This document shows positions 9,694 to 18,219 of a stretch of 64,000 nucleotides of DNA, piece by piece. The DNA is taken from contig JAMNXO010000007.1 in assembly GCA_023653115.1 (NCBI GenBank), positions 18,278-82,277 on the forward strand. The letters are read 5' to 3'. The notes beneath the pieces were generated by a model that saw nothing but the letters and a program-made list of their open reading frames with translations, was not told the origin of the DNA and searched no databases. Source of the DNA: Erythrobacter sp. GTDB taxonomy: Bacteria > Pseudomonadota > Alphaproteobacteria > Sphingomonadales > Sphingomonadaceae. The position numbers and the translations under genes are program-made. The first letter of the stretch is position 1, and every line of letters starts with the position of its first letter.

Positions 9694-10650
9694 ATGACGG
9701 GTAAGCTGACCAGACTGGATCGCCGCCAATTCATGGCCGCCGGCACTGCGGCAACAGCGCTGTCCGCGATGCCGTCCCTCGCGCTTTCAGCTCAGACACC
9801 GGCTTCAGGAGAACGCAACATGGGCACGATCACCACCACGGATGGCACCACGATCTTCTTCAAGGACTGGGGGCCGAAGGATGCCCAGCCCATCGTCTTC
9901 CACCACGGTTGGCCGCTATCGTCGGACGACTGGGACAACCAGATGATGTTCTTTCTGGCGCAGGGCTTTCGCGTGATCGCGCATGACCGGCGCGGGCATG
10001 GCCGGTCGACCCAGACCGACACGGGCAACGAAATGGACACCTATGCTGCAGATGTTGCGGCGTTGACCGACCACCTTGATCTGCGCGGCGCCGTCCATGT
10101 CGGCCATTCGACCGGCGGCGGTGAAGTTGCGCGCTATGTCGCCCGTGCGCGGCCGGGTCGCGTCAGCAAGGCGGTTCTGATCGGCGCCGTGCCGCCGATC
10201 ATGCTCAAGACCGAAGCCTATCCCGGCGGCCTGCCGCTGGAGGTGTTCGACGGCTTCCGCGCTGCGCTGGTGAGCAACCGTGCGCAATTCTTCCGCGATG
10301 TCCCAAGCGGGCCGTTTTTCGGCTTCAACCGGGCGGACGCGGCTGTCAGCCAAGGGCTGATCGACAACTGGTGGCGGCAGGGCATGATGGGCGGCGCCAA
10401 GGCGCATTATGATTGCATCAAGGCCTTCTCGGAAACCGATTTCACCGAGGATCTGAAGGCGATCAATGTGCCGGTGCTGATCATGCACGGCGAGGACGAT
10501 CAGATCGTGCCGATCGCCAATTCTGCCGAGCTCGCGATCAAGCTGGTCAGGCAGGGCACGCTGAAAGTCTATCCCGGCCTCCCACACGGCATGGCATCGA
10601 CCCATTCGGACATCATCAACGCCGATCTGCTCACCTTCATCCGGAGTTGA
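9694..10650 (+). CDS. alpha/beta hydrolase, non-haem chloroperoxidase/arylesterase-like, with Tat-like leader
   Basis: 318 residues from the ATG at 9694 (GTGAGG upstream). The N-terminus [10 protein letters not shown] followed by a hydrophobic stretch looks like a twin-arginine signal. The mature part has the cofactor-free haloperoxidase fold: oxyanion HHGWPL (70-75), nucleophile elbow GHSTGG with Ser139, acid Asp in GEDDQIVP (268-269) and His298 in LPHG. Such enzymes hydrolyse esters and can perhydrolyse in vitro. An ATG at 9820 (codon 43), with AGGAGA seven bases before it, would give a 276-residue cytoplasmic form. It is the first gene of the run that continues through Dps four bases later. 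Confidence 0.87.
   Translation: MTGKLTRLDRRQFMAAGTAATALSAMPSLALSAQTPASGERNMGTITTTDGTTIFFKDWGPKDAQPIVFHHGWPLSSDDWDNQMMFFLAQGFRVIAHDRRGHGRSTQTDTGNEMDTYAADVAALTDHLDLRGAVHVGHSTGGGEVARYVARARPGRVSKAVLIGAVPPIMLKTEAYPGGLPLEVFDGFRAALVSNRAQFFRDVPSGPFFGFNRADAAVSQGLIDNWWRQGMMGGAKAHYDCIKAFSETDFTEDLKAINVPVLIMHGEDDQIVPIANSAELAIKLVRQGTLKVYPGLPHGMASTHSDIINADLLTFIRS
9807..9822 (+). promoter_or_regulatory. internal Shine-Dalgarno and alternative ATG in the chloroperoxidase-like gene
   Basis: AGGAGA at 9807-9812 stands seven bases before the in-frame ATG at 9820, exactly where family homologues without a leader begin (MGTITTTDG). Initiation here would skip the Tat-like leader, so exported and cytoplasmic forms could both be made. 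Confidence 0.5.
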
Positions 10651-10654
10651 GGCG

Positions 10655-11137
10655 ATGACCTTCACCAGCCGCATCGATCTTTCCGACCATGTCCGCAAAC
10701 AGGCCTGCGGCCTGTTGCAGGCCCGCCTGTCCGACGCGCTCGATCTGGAAGCGCAGGCCAAGCAGGCGCACTGGAACGTCAAAGGGCCGCATTTCCTGCA
10801 ACTGCACCAGCTTTTCGACGGCGTGCATGATGCGGCGGAAGATTTCGTCGACACCATGGCCGAACGCATCACCACGCTGGGCCATATCGCCGATGGGCGC
10901 GTGACCACAACGGCGGCGGCCACCACGCTCTACCTCTATCCGCTCGAAGCCGCGGGCGGCGAGGCGCACCTCAAGGCGCTGTCCGCCAGCATTGCCGCCT
11001 TCGGCAAGGCGGTGCGCGCGGCGATCGATCAGGCAGACACCATCGGCGATGCCGACACCGCCGACCTCTTCACGCAAGTCTCGCGCGAGACCGACAAGCA
11101 GCTCTGGCTGCTCGAAGCGCACCTTCAGGCCCACTGA
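10655..11137 (+). CDS. dps: Dps-family DNA-binding ferritin-like protein
   Basis: A 160-residue Dps/miniferritin. The signature AKQAHWNVKGPHFLQLHQLF around residues 30-50 and the following DGVHDAAEDFVDTMAER carry the His/Asp/Glu ligands of the inter-subunit ferroxidase site. Dps dodecamers oxidise iron with hydrogen peroxide and protect DNA in stress. The ATG at 10655 lies four bases after the chloroperoxidase-like stop, so the two are translationally coupled. Placing a peroxide-consuming ferritin beside hydrolases hints at an oxidative-stress role for the operon. The regulator cannot be read directly; the divergent two-component pair is a candidate. Confidence 0.9.
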   Translation: MTFTSRIDLSDHVRKQACGLLQARLSDALDLEAQAKQAHWNVKGPHFLQLHQLFDGVHDAAEDFVDTMAERITTLGHIADGRVTTTAAATTLYLYPLEAAGGEAHLKALSASIAAFGKAVRAAIDQADTIGDADTADLFTQVSRETDKQLWLLEAHLQAH

Positions 11138-11161
11138 CCATTCACCTCCAGGAGCACCATC

Positions 11162-11839
11162 ATGACCTTCCGCACCCAGAAGCTGATCAACCCTGACGAC
11201 ACGCTGTTTCTGTTCATCGATCACCAGCCGCAGATGGCGTTCGGCGTCACCAGCATCGATCGCCAATTGCTCAAGAACAACACCGTTGCGCTCGCCAAGT
11301 CCGCGAAGCTGTTTGGCGCGCCGATCATCCTGACCGCGGTCGAGACCGAGGCCTTCTCGGGCTATATCTGGCCCGAATTGCTGGATGTGGTGCAGCAAAA
11401 CCCGATCGAGCGCACCTCGATGAATTCGTGGGATTCGGCAGAACTGGTGGCGGCAGTAAAGGCCAGCGGCCGCAAAAAGCTCGTCATCGCCGCACTGTGG
11501 ACCGAAGCCTGCCTGCTGTTCCCGGCGCTGAGCGCGCTGGAAGAGGGGTTCGAGGTCTACATGATCACCGATGCTTCGGGCGGCACATCGCTCGAAGCGC
11601 ATGACGCCGCGCTGCGGCGGATGGAGCAGGCCGGCGGCCAGTCGCTGACAACGATCACCGCCCTGCTCGAAATGCAGCGCGATTGGGCGCACCGCGATAC
11701 CTATGACGGCGTCATGGACATCGTGCGCGAGCATTGCGGCGCTTACGGCATGGGCGTCGATTACGCCTATACCATGGTCCACAAGGCACCGCAGCGCGGC
11801 GGCTTTGCGCACGAAGCACCCCATCCGGCGGGGCACTGA
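11162..11839 (+). CDS. isochorismatase-fold cysteine hydrolase (YcaC-like)
   Basis: 225 residues. The catalytic triad of the isochorismatase/nicotinamidase fold is suggested by Asp in LFIDHQPQM (about 20), a following Lys and Cys in WTEACLLFPAL. The general pattern and the longer C-terminal tail match the YcaC-like hydrolases, whose substrates are unknown. Homologues often sit next to amidohydrolase and XapX genes, as here. AGGAG lies upstream of the ATG at 11162, 24 bp after dps. Probably cytoplasmic, as no signal peptide is seen. Confidence 0.85.
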   Translation: MTFRTQKLINPDDTLFLFIDHQPQMAFGVTSIDRQLLKNNTVALAKSAKLFGAPIILTAVETEAFSGYIWPELLDVVQQNPIERTSMNSWDSAELVAAVKASGRKKLVIAALWTEACLLFPALSALEEGFEVYMITDASGGTSLEAHDAALRRMEQAGGQSLTTITALLEMQRDWAHRDTYDGVMDIVREHCGAYGMGVDYAYTMVHKAPQRGGFAHEAPHPAGH

Positions 11840-11877
11840 TTTCCCCAGTCCCAGCCCCGTCCGGGAGCCTCCTGCCC

Positions 11878-12123
11878 ATGAAACCCTACCTCGTCTCACT
11901 GGCGATCGGCCTTCTGGTCGGCGCTCTCTACACCTTGCTCGGCACGCGATCCCCTGCCCCCCCGATGATCGCGCTGCTGGGTTTGCTCGGCATGCTGCTG
12001 GGCGAACAGGCTACAGTGCTGACGATGCGGGTGTGGCGTGGGCAGGAGGTCGCTTTGTTCTGGAAGGCCGACTGCGCCGCACGGGTCACCGGTGTTCCGC
12101 CCAAGACAGGCGATAAGCCATGA
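11878..12123 (+). CDS. XapX domain-containing small membrane protein (DUF1427)
   Basis: 81 residues with two hydrophobic segments (LVSLAIGLLVGALYTLLG and MIALLGLLGMLLGEQ). The spaced RSPAPP motif between them is the signature of the XapX/DUF1427 family, small inner-membrane proteins of unknown function. ATG 11878 is chosen because it starts at the conserved MKPYL; in-frame starts further upstream run back through the preceding gene. The stop overlaps the next start as ATGA (12120-12123). Residues 60-81 form a short polar tail. Confidence 0.85.
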   Translation: MKPYLVSLAIGLLVGALYTLLGTRSPAPPMIALLGLLGMLLGEQATVLTMRVWRGQEVALFWKADCAARVTGVPPKTGDKP

Positions 12124-14069
12124 GCGCATCGCGCCGGGAAACCATCACCGCGGCGCTCGGCGCATCAGCGCTATCGCTGTTCCCGGGCGCCCTTTTTGCC
12201 ACCAACAAGCCGGGGTTTGCCATGCCGGGCGACATCATCATCGTGAATGCCAAGATCACCACGCTCGATCGCGAAAACCCCGTGGCACAGGCCGTGGCGA
12301 TCCGTGACGGACGTTTTCTGATGGTGGGGTCAGAGCAAGAGGTGCGCGCAGCCGCGCCCAAGGCCACCGTGATTGACGCAGGCGGGCGCAGGCTGATCCC
12401 GGGCCTCATCGACAGCCATATGCACATCATCCGCGGCGGGCTGAACTTCAACATGGAATTGCGCTGGGACGGGGTGCCGACCCTCGCCGACGCGATGGCG
12501 ATGCTGAAAGCGCAGGTCGATCGCACGCCCGCGCCGCAATGGGTGCGCGTTGTTGGCGGCTTCACCGAGCACCAGTTCGCCGAGAAGCGCCTGCCGACGC
12601 TCGCCGAAATCAACGCGATCGCGCCTGACACGCCGGTGTTCATCCTGCACCTCTACGACCGCGCCCTGCTGAACGCCGCGGCGCTTCGGGTGGTGGGTTA
12701 CGGCAAGGACACGCCCGATCCGCCCGGCGGCGAGATTCAGCGCGATGCGGCTGGCAATCCCACCGGGCTGCTGCTGGCGCAGCCCAACGCGACGATCCTC
12801 TACTCCACCCTTGCCAAGGGGCCAAAGCTGCCGGTCGAGTATCAGATCAATTCCACCCGCCACTTCATGCGCGAGGTCAATGCCCTTGGCGTCACCAGCG
12901 TGATCGACGCGGGCGGCGGCTTCCAGAACTATCCCGATGATTACCGTGTGATCGAGCATCTGCACGATGAAGGGCAGTTGACCGTCCGCATCAGCTACAA
13001 CCTGTTCACCCAGAAGCCGAAAGAGGAACTGGCCGACTTTGCTGGCTGGGTAAAACAGGTGACGCCGGGACAGGGCGACGACATATATCGCCACAATGGA
13101 GCGGGCGAGATGCTGGTCTACTCCGCCGCCGATTTCGAGGATTTCCGCGTCGCCCGGCCCGATATGGCCGCTTCGATGGAAGGCGATCTGGAACCGGTGG
13201 TCCGCCTGCTCGCCGAGCACCGCTGGCCGTGGCGCTTGCATGCGACCTATGACGAGACAATCACCCGCGCGCTGGATGTGTTTGAGACGGTCAACCGCGA
13301 CATCCCGCTCGCCGGGATCAACTGGTTCTTCGATCACGCCGAGACCATCAGCGACCGCAATATCGATCGCATCGCGGCCTTGGGCGGCGGGATCGCGGTG
13401 CAGCACCGCATGGCGTTTCAGGGCGAATATTTCGTTGAACGCTACGGCGCCCGCGCGGCCGAGCGCACTCCGCCGATCGCGCGGATGATCGCAGCCGGCA
13501 TCCCGGTCGGCGCAGGCACCGATGCGACGCGTGTGGCAAGCTACAACCCGTGGGTCTCGCTGGCGTGGCTGGTGACTGGGCGCACGGTGGGCGGTCTGTC
13601 GCTCTATCCCGGCGCGAACCGCGTCAGCCGCGAGAAAGCCCTGTCGATGTGGACGCACGAGAACACCTGGTTCTCCAGCGAGACCGGCAAGAAGGGCCAG
13701 ATCAAGGCAGGCCAATTGGCCGACTGCGCCTTGCTGTCGGAAGACTTTTTCGCCGTGCCCGAACACGCGATCATGCGCATCCGTGCGGTGCTGACCCTGC
13801 TCGGCGGCGCGGTGGTGCACGGCGAGGGCGATTACGCCCCGCTCGCCCCGCGGCTTCCCCCCGCCATGCCCGATTGGTCGCCGGTGCGCGCCTTCGGCGG
13901 GCACTACCGCGAACCTGCCCAAAGCGCGGCGCTGGCAAACGCCTGCGGCTGCGCATCGGCCTGCGGTGTCCACGGCCATGATCACGCCGCGGCTTTGGCA
14001 GCCGATGTGCCCGCCGGGGACGTGCAGAGCTTTTGGGGTGCGCTCGGGTGCGGCTGCTGGGCGGTCTGA
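12120..14069 (+). CDS. exported metal-dependent amidohydrolase, YtcJ/AepA-like
   Basis: A 649-residue amidohydrolase of the YtcJ/N-substituted-formamide-deformylase group. The Tat-like N-terminus SRRETITAALGASALSLF suggests export. Metal-site elements include LIPGLIDSHMHI, with further conserved segments RLHATYDETITR, WFFDHAETIS and GAGTDATR. The protein ends in a Cys/His-rich tail (ACGCASACGVHGHDH, later GCGCWAV) after a family-typical FWGAL, which may hold an extra metal. It overlaps XapX by four bases, and DUF1275 starts four bases after its stop. Probable periplasmic hydrolase of a C-N bond; substrate unknown. Confidence 0.87.
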   Translation: MSASRRETITAALGASALSLFPGALFATNKPGFAMPGDIIIVNAKITTLDRENPVAQAVAIRDGRFLMVGSEQEVRAAAPKATVIDAGGRRLIPGLIDSHMHIIRGGLNFNMELRWDGVPTLADAMAMLKAQVDRTPAPQWVRVVGGFTEHQFAEKRLPTLAEINAIAPDTPVFILHLYDRALLNAAALRVVGYGKDTPDPPGGEIQRDAAGNPTGLLLAQPNATILYSTLAKGPKLPVEYQINSTRHFMREVNALGVTSVIDAGGGFQNYPDDYRVIEHLHDEGQLTVRISYNLFTQKPKEELADFAGWVKQVTPGQGDDIYRHNGAGEMLVYSAADFEDFRVARPDMAASMEGDLEPVVRLLAEHRWPWRLHATYDETITRALDVFETVNRDIPLAGINWFFDHAETISDRNIDRIAALGGGIAVQHRMAFQGEYFVERYGARAAERTPPIARMIAAGIPVGAGTDATRVASYNPWVSLAWLVTGRTVGGLSLYPGANRVSREKALSMWTHENTWFSSETGKKGQIKAGQLADCALLSEDFFAVPEHAIMRIRAVLTLLGGAVVHGEGDYAPLAPRLPPAMPDWSPVRAFGGHYREPAQSAALANACGCASACGVHGHDHAAALAADVPAGDVQSFWGALGCGCWAV

Positions 14070-14072
14070 GCA

Positions 14073-14777
14073 ATGCCGGGCATGCCGCTGAATACGCCGT
14101 CGCCGCTCGTCCGGCTGCTGCTGGTGCTATCGGCCACGACGGGGATGGTCGATGCCGCGAGCATTCTCGGCATGGAGAAGGTGTTTACCGCCAACATGAC
14201 GGGCAACATCGTCTTTGCTGGATTTGCGGCAGTCGGGGCGGAAGGCTTCCACGCACCTTACTACATTACCGCGATCGGTGCCTTCATGGCCGGGGCGGTG
14301 GTTGCCGGACGATTATGGCGGATGGGCGGCAAGGGCCGGCTGAGCCGGTGGCTGGTGATCGCCGCCATGGCCGAAAGCACGATGCTGGTGCTTGCCGGGA
14401 TTCTAGCCCTCCTGTTCGAACGGGAAGGCGGCATTACTGCTGGCAACCTGCCCGCGCTGATCGCGCTCACGGCAGGCGCGATGGGGTTCCGCAATGCGGT
14501 GGTGCGGCAATTGAAGGTGCCAGACCTCTCGACCACGGTGCTCACGCTGACGATCACCGGAATTGCGTCGGATTCGCGCCTTGCCGCAGGCGATGGCACG
14601 AACCAGCGGACCCGTATCGCAGCGGTCTGCATGATTTTTGCTGGTGCGGCTGCTGGCGCGGCGCTGGTTTTCGCGATCGGTCTCGGCCTGACCCTGCTGC
14701 TGGCGGGCATGATCGTGTTGCTGGCCACGCTTGTCTTTGCCCGGCATCCGCAGATGGCAGAGCTCGAGAAGGGATGA
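14073..14777 (+). CDS. DUF1275 (YoaK-family) inner-membrane protein
   Basis: 234 residues with about six hydrophobic helices. The N-terminal pattern TTGMVDAASILGMEKVFTAN, then MTGNIVF, is the diagnostic YoaK/DUF1275 signature, and GFRNAVVRQL with DLSTTVLTLT further confirms it. Function of the family is unknown, although its members recur beside amidohydrolases and XapX proteins. The ATG at 14073 is four bases from the preceding stop. Its own stop overlaps the next start as ATGA (14774-14777), so expression is clearly coupled. Confidence 0.88.
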   Translation: MPGMPLNTPSPLVRLLLVLSATTGMVDAASILGMEKVFTANMTGNIVFAGFAAVGAEGFHAPYYITAIGAFMAGAVVAGRLWRMGGKGRLSRWLVIAAMAESTMLVLAGILALLFEREGGITAGNLPALIALTAGAMGFRNAVVRQLKVPDLSTTVLTLTITGIASDSRLAAGDGTNQRTRIAAVCMIFAGAAAGAALVFAIGLGLTLLLAGMIVLLATLVFARHPQMAELEKG

Positions 14778-16063
14778 CGCCGCGCCGCTGCCTGATGCGG
14801 GCAGCCGCGATCCTGCTGGCGGCGCTTCTTGCGGGCGCGCCGGTATGTGCCGCGGGGCAGGATGCCGGCAGCGCGGTGAGCGCCAGCTTCGGCGCCGAGG
14901 CACGGCTTCGTTATGAAGGCTATGACGAACCGGCGTGGGGCGATGCCACGGATGATGCCTATCTCTGGCTAAGGTTGATACCCCGGGTGCAGATCGAAGC
15001 CGGGCCGGCCGCAGTCGTGATTCAGCCGATCATAGCCCATGCCATCGGGGTCACCGGCGGACCCGGCCCGACCGACCGGACAAGCATGGATCTGCTGCAG
15101 GCCTATGCCGAACTGCGCCAGCCGCTGGGTGAGGACACCAAAGTCTCGCTGCGTGCCGGGCGGATGTTGATCGCCCTTGGATCGCAGCGTCTGGTCGGCA
15201 CCCGTTACGGCCCCAACGTGCCGCAGCCTTTCGACGGGGTTCAGGCGAGCCTGACCCGCGGATCGGCGCGGCTTGATCTGATCGACGCCCGCGCCGTGAC
15301 GATCGGACCTGACGCCTTCGACGATAGCTCCAGCGGCGGTCGCCGCCTGCGCAGCGCTTATCTTACCGCCGAGGCGGTGGATGACGTGCACTTCGATCTC
15401 TACTGGATCGGCTATTATAATCCTGCGGCGCGCATGGCGGGACTGATCGGCGCGGAGGCGCGTGACACCTTCGGCCTGCGTCTCTTCGGCGCGCGCGGGC
15501 GCGTATCGTGGAATTGGGAGACGATGGTCCAGCGCGGCGCTTTTGCCGGACACAGGATCCGCGCATGGTCGCAGGCGACCGAGACGGCGATTACCTTTCC
15601 CGGCGCGCCGCTTGCCCCGCAACTGCGCCTTCGCGCCAACATCGCCAGCGGAGATCGCGCTGCGACCGCAGGGAGCGTTGAGTCCTTCAACGCGATGTTC
15701 CCCAAGGGGCGCTATTTCGGTGAACTCACCCCAATCGGCCCGCGCAACATCGTCAACGTTAACCCGGGCCTCGTGCTCTCGCCAGCAGAGCGGCTACGCG
15801 TCGAGCTCAATTTCGCCGCGTTCTGGCGCGCGTCTCGCACCGATTCGATCTACGATGTGGCTGGCCGCGAGATCCGCGCTGCCGGGACATCACAGGCGCG
15901 GCACATCGGCAATCTTGCCGAGGCGAGCCTCGCTGTCGATCTCGACAATGGCCTGTCGCTGTCAGTATCGCTCGGCGCCTTCACTGCCGGGCCATACATC
16001 CGCCAGACCGGACTGGGCGAGACGATCCTGATGGTAGGCACCGAAGCAAACATCAGGTTCTGA
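14774..16063 (+). CDS. alginate-export-type outer-membrane beta-barrel protein
   Basis: 429 residues from the ATG overlapping the DUF1275 stop. Residues 1-26 form a signal peptide (MRAAAILLAALLAGAPVCAA). The mature part has the alginate_exp/OprD-like pattern: LRAGRMLIALGSQRLVG, FDGVQASL, DLYWIGYYNP and a C-terminal aromatic strand (ANIRF). The Pfam alginate-export domain is found in many specific porins, so real alginate export is not implied; no alginate genes are nearby. It may be the outer-membrane channel for the substrate handled by the upstream hydrolases. Confidence 0.85.
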   Translation: MTPRRCLMRAAAILLAALLAGAPVCAAGQDAGSAVSASFGAEARLRYEGYDEPAWGDATDDAYLWLRLIPRVQIEAGPAAVVIQPIIAHAIGVTGGPGPTDRTSMDLLQAYAELRQPLGEDTKVSLRAGRMLIALGSQRLVGTRYGPNVPQPFDGVQASLTRGSARLDLIDARAVTIGPDAFDDSSSGGRRLRSAYLTAEAVDDVHFDLYWIGYYNPAARMAGLIGAEARDTFGLRLFGARGRVSWNWETMVQRGAFAGHRIRAWSQATETAITFPGAPLAPQLRLRANIASGDRAATAGSVESFNAMFPKGRYFGELTPIGPRNIVNVNPGLVLSPAERLRVELNFAAFWRASRTDSIYDVAGREIRAAGTSQARHIGNLAEASLAVDLDNGLSLSVSLGAFTAGPYIRQTGLGETILMVGTEANIRF

Positions 16064-16111
16064 AAGGCGCGCCCCTGTATCAGCCAGAGGAGCTGCCTTG
16101 GCACATCTACC

Positions 16112-16954
16112 CTATCCGCCCAGCCAATCGGCTGTAATCTGGCCCCTGTGTCCCTCGGGCGCCAGCGCGGCGCGCAGGGCTTCCAGCAGCGGCGGCAGTC
16201 CCTCCGTGAAGGCGTAGGGCGGGTTGACGATCAACAGGCCCGCGCCGTTATAGAGGCCGGGCTGATCGGCATCATACAGCCAATGCTCCACCGTCAGCAA
16301 TTTCGGGATGCCGATCCTGCGCAGCTTGTCCTTCCACCGCTCATGCGCCGCACGGTCCTTCAGCGGATACCAGATCACCGTCACCCCGTGAGACCATTTG
16401 CGCATGGCGGCGGCAAGCGTGGCGGTGATGCGGGCGCGTTCGTCCGTCTGCTCGAAGGGCGGATCGACCACCACCACGCCGCGCGGTGTGCGGGTCGGCA
16501 GCAGCGCCAGCCATAGCTCATAGGCGTCGCGCTCGTGCACGGCGGCCGGCGTGCCGCGCATCGCGCCGCGCAGCGCATAGGCATCCTCGGGATGCTTTTC
16601 GTTGAGGATCAAGCCATCCTGCGGGCGTAGCAACTGCGCCAGAATGCGCGGGCTTCCCGGGTAGAGGCGCGGCTCTGCCCCCACATGATCCGCCTCATTC
16701 ACCGCCTGCACGGCCGCGCGATAGTCGTCCAGCAACGGGTTCGCGTCGGCAAAGGCCCGCAGCACGCCCCCAGCGGCCTCGCCGGTGCGCCCGGCCTCCT
16801 CGCCATGAAGGTCGTACAGCCCGCAGCCCGCATGGGTGTCGATCAGCGTCAGCGCGCTTTCCTTGAGCTGCAAGGCCCGGACAAGAGCGATCAGCAGGCT
16901 GTGCTTCACAACATCGGCGCTGTTGCCGGCATGGAAGGAATGGCGATAATTCAT
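16112..16954 (-). CDS. rlmJ: 23S rRNA (adenine(2030)-N(6))-methyltransferase RlmJ
   Basis: 280 residues. The N-terminus [18 protein letters not shown] is the diagnostic RlmJ opening. SAM-binding [12 protein letters not shown] and the catalytic [12 protein letters not shown] (a DPPY-type amino-methyltransferase motif with Phe instead of Tyr, as in many homologues) follow. It methylates N6 of A2030 in 23S rRNA. The start overlaps the rluE-like stop by four bases (16951-16954), giving a two-gene rRNA-modification operon. Convergent with the alginate-export-type gene. Confidence 0.93.
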   Translation of the reverse strand: MNYRHSFHAGNSADVVKHSLLIALVRALQLKESALTLIDTHAGCGLYDLHGEEAGRTGEAAGGVLRAFADANPLLDDYRAAVQAVNEADHVGAEPRLYPGSPRILAQLLRPQDGLILNEKHPEDAYALRGAMRGTPAAVHERDAYELWLALLPTRTPRGVVVVDPPFEQTDERARITATLAAAMRKWSHGVTVIWYPLKDRAAHERWKDKLRRIGIPKLLTVEHWLYDADQPGLYNGAGLLIVNPPYAFTEGLPPLLEALRAALAPEGHRGQITADWLGG

Positions 16955-17499
16955 ACAGCGATTTCCTCAAACTGGCCCGGCGCGATCCCGGCGACAGTCC
17001 AGTCGCCGATCGACCATCGCACCAGCCTGAGGGTTGGCAGCCCGACCGCCGCTGTCATGCGCCGCACCTGCCGGTTGCGCCCTTCGCGGATGGTGATTTT
17101 CAGCCAGTGATCGGGAATGGACTTGCGCTGGCGGATCGGCGGATCGCGCGGCCACAGGTCCGGCGCGTCCATGCGCGCAATTTCGGCCGGCAGGGTCATG
17201 CCATCCTTGAGCCGGACGCCCTGCGCCAAGCGTTCCAGCGCCTCCTCCTGCGGATCGCCTTCGACCTGCACGAGGTAGGTCTTGGGCAGCTTGAAGCGCG
17301 GATCGGCAATGCGCGCCTGCAACCGCCCGTCATCTGTGAGCAGCAGCAGGCCCTCGCTGTCCCGATCGAGCCTGCCCGCGGGATAGACACCCTTCACCGC
17401 AATGAAGTCCGACAAGGTGGCGCGAACCGTCGGTGATCCGCGGTCGGTGAATTGCGACAGGACCTCGAAGGGTTTGTTGAACAGAAGCAGCCGGGCCAT
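16951..17499 (-). CDS. rluE: rRNA pseudouridine synthase, RluE type
   Basis: 182 residues, matching the RsuA/RluE branch without an S4 domain. The catalytic Asp is in [17 protein letters not shown], and [11 protein letters not shown] and [10 protein letters not shown] are the conserved flanking motifs. RluE converts U2457 of 23S rRNA to pseudouridine. It overlaps rlmJ by four bases. The start lies about 125 bp from the left end of the genomic island, so the island has not disturbed the gene. RluE over RsuA/RluF is favoured by the short length and KPFEVLSQF. Confidence 0.87.
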   Translation of the reverse strand: MARLLLFNKPFEVLSQFTDRGSPTVRATLSDFIAVKGVYPAGRLDRDSEGLLLLTDDGRLQARIADPRFKLPKTYLVQVEGDPQEEALERLAQGVRLKDGMTLPAEIARMDAPDLWPRDPPIRQRKSIPDHWLKITIREGRNRQVRRMTAAVGLPTLRLVRWSIGDWTVAGIAPGQFEEIAV

Positions 17500-17624
17500 C
17501 CTGCGCCCATATCGCGCGATTGCGGCGATGTCTTTAGGCCCCTGAGCCTTACAGATGCCGCCGCCCGGTTAGCTGGGCGCAGCGGGAAGAGCGGTGGGAT
17601 TCTCGGGTTGTTCGGGAAGGCAGC

Positions 17625-17648
17625 GCTGGAGCGGTGAAGGGAATCGAA
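17625..17648 (+). repeat. left attachment site (partial copy of tRNA-Gly 3' end)
   Basis: GCTGGAGCGGTGAAGGGAATCGAA matches the tRNA-Gly 3' end at 33027-33051 with a single missing G. The longest exact block, GGTGAAGGGAATCGAA, is 16 bp. It corresponds to the T-arm, acceptor stem and CCA of the tRNA, the usual core for tyrosine-recombinase insertion. Confidence 0.88.
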
Positions 17649-18219
17649 ATAATATCATATCAAATTGATAAATAATGTTTTACTTGATATCAAATTCGAA
17701 ATGACCCCCAATGTGACCCCCAAGCCTGCCGTATACCTCAATTTTCCATCACATTCAGCCGCACGCCCGAAGCAGAGCCAAGTCACCAGATCGTCGAACA
17801 GGGCGACTATTCGGTGCTGCTCTGGAGCTACATTTAATTGCTGTGTGCCGTAACAGCAGACTCAATCCCGCAAATTATATTGCCTCGCAACGCCCGGCAA
17901 GGCCATGCCGTCAGGCCTCTTTCGTATCAAACATGGCTCAATCCCGCCGAGAAAGCTGCAAGTTACTGACCGAGAGGCTACGAATGGCTGAACGTGACAG
18001 GTCAACGAAAGAATCCTTTTTCCAGAGAGGACCGGCAAGGGGAATTCGATCGTTACCAAGGGTAGGGTGTTTCAAGGTCGCTCACAGAATTTTTTTGATT
18101 TTTCGGCAGAAGTTGGACAAAAATGGATGAAGGCTTTTTCAGATATCTTGTCGCATCTGTCGGTTATGATTTGCGAAGATCGGCAATTCGCGACTCAACT
18201 ACGCACTAATAGGTGAGCC
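17649..18219. other. AT-rich non-coding left end of the island
   Basis: No gene is supported here; the small open frames show no recognisable domain or good start. The stretch holds two copies of ATATCAAATT (17657-17666 and 17687-17696, exactly 30 bp apart) and a pair of TGACCCCCA elements 12 bp apart (17701-17722) also found at the integrase end. The last 100 bases are AT-rich (AATTTTTTTGATTTTTCGG) and likely contain the promoter of the Sel1-repeat gene. The ribosome site GGTGAG precedes its ATG. Confidence 0.5.
17701..17722 (+). repeat. candidate integrase arm-type sites, left end
   Basis: ATGACCCCCA at 17701-17710 and GTGACCCCCA at 17713-17722, a 12-bp period. The same pair, same orientation and same spacing, occurs at 32893-32914 near the integrase. 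Sharing between the two ends of an element is expected of arm-type binding sites for a tyrosine integrase. An alternative is remnant coding sequence from an older integrase copy. Confidence 0.55.

Noticed and set aside
12330..13985. A 551-codon open frame antisense to the amidohydrolase
   Set aside because: Mirror of a strongly coding frame, His/Arg-rich without motifs.
14774..16063. Alginate biosynthesis locus
   Set aside because: The domain name is alginate export, but none of the alginate polymerase or epimerase genes are present; a general specific-porin role is more likely.
17701..17830. Remnant of a second integrase at the left end
   Set aside because: Only the TGACCCCCA repeats are shared with the integrase region; no integrase protein motifs follow, so binding sites are the simpler explanation.
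17843..18130. A 95-codon frame in the left end of the island
   Set aside because: No ribosome site, no recognisable fold, and AT-rich end sequence is better explained as regulatory.
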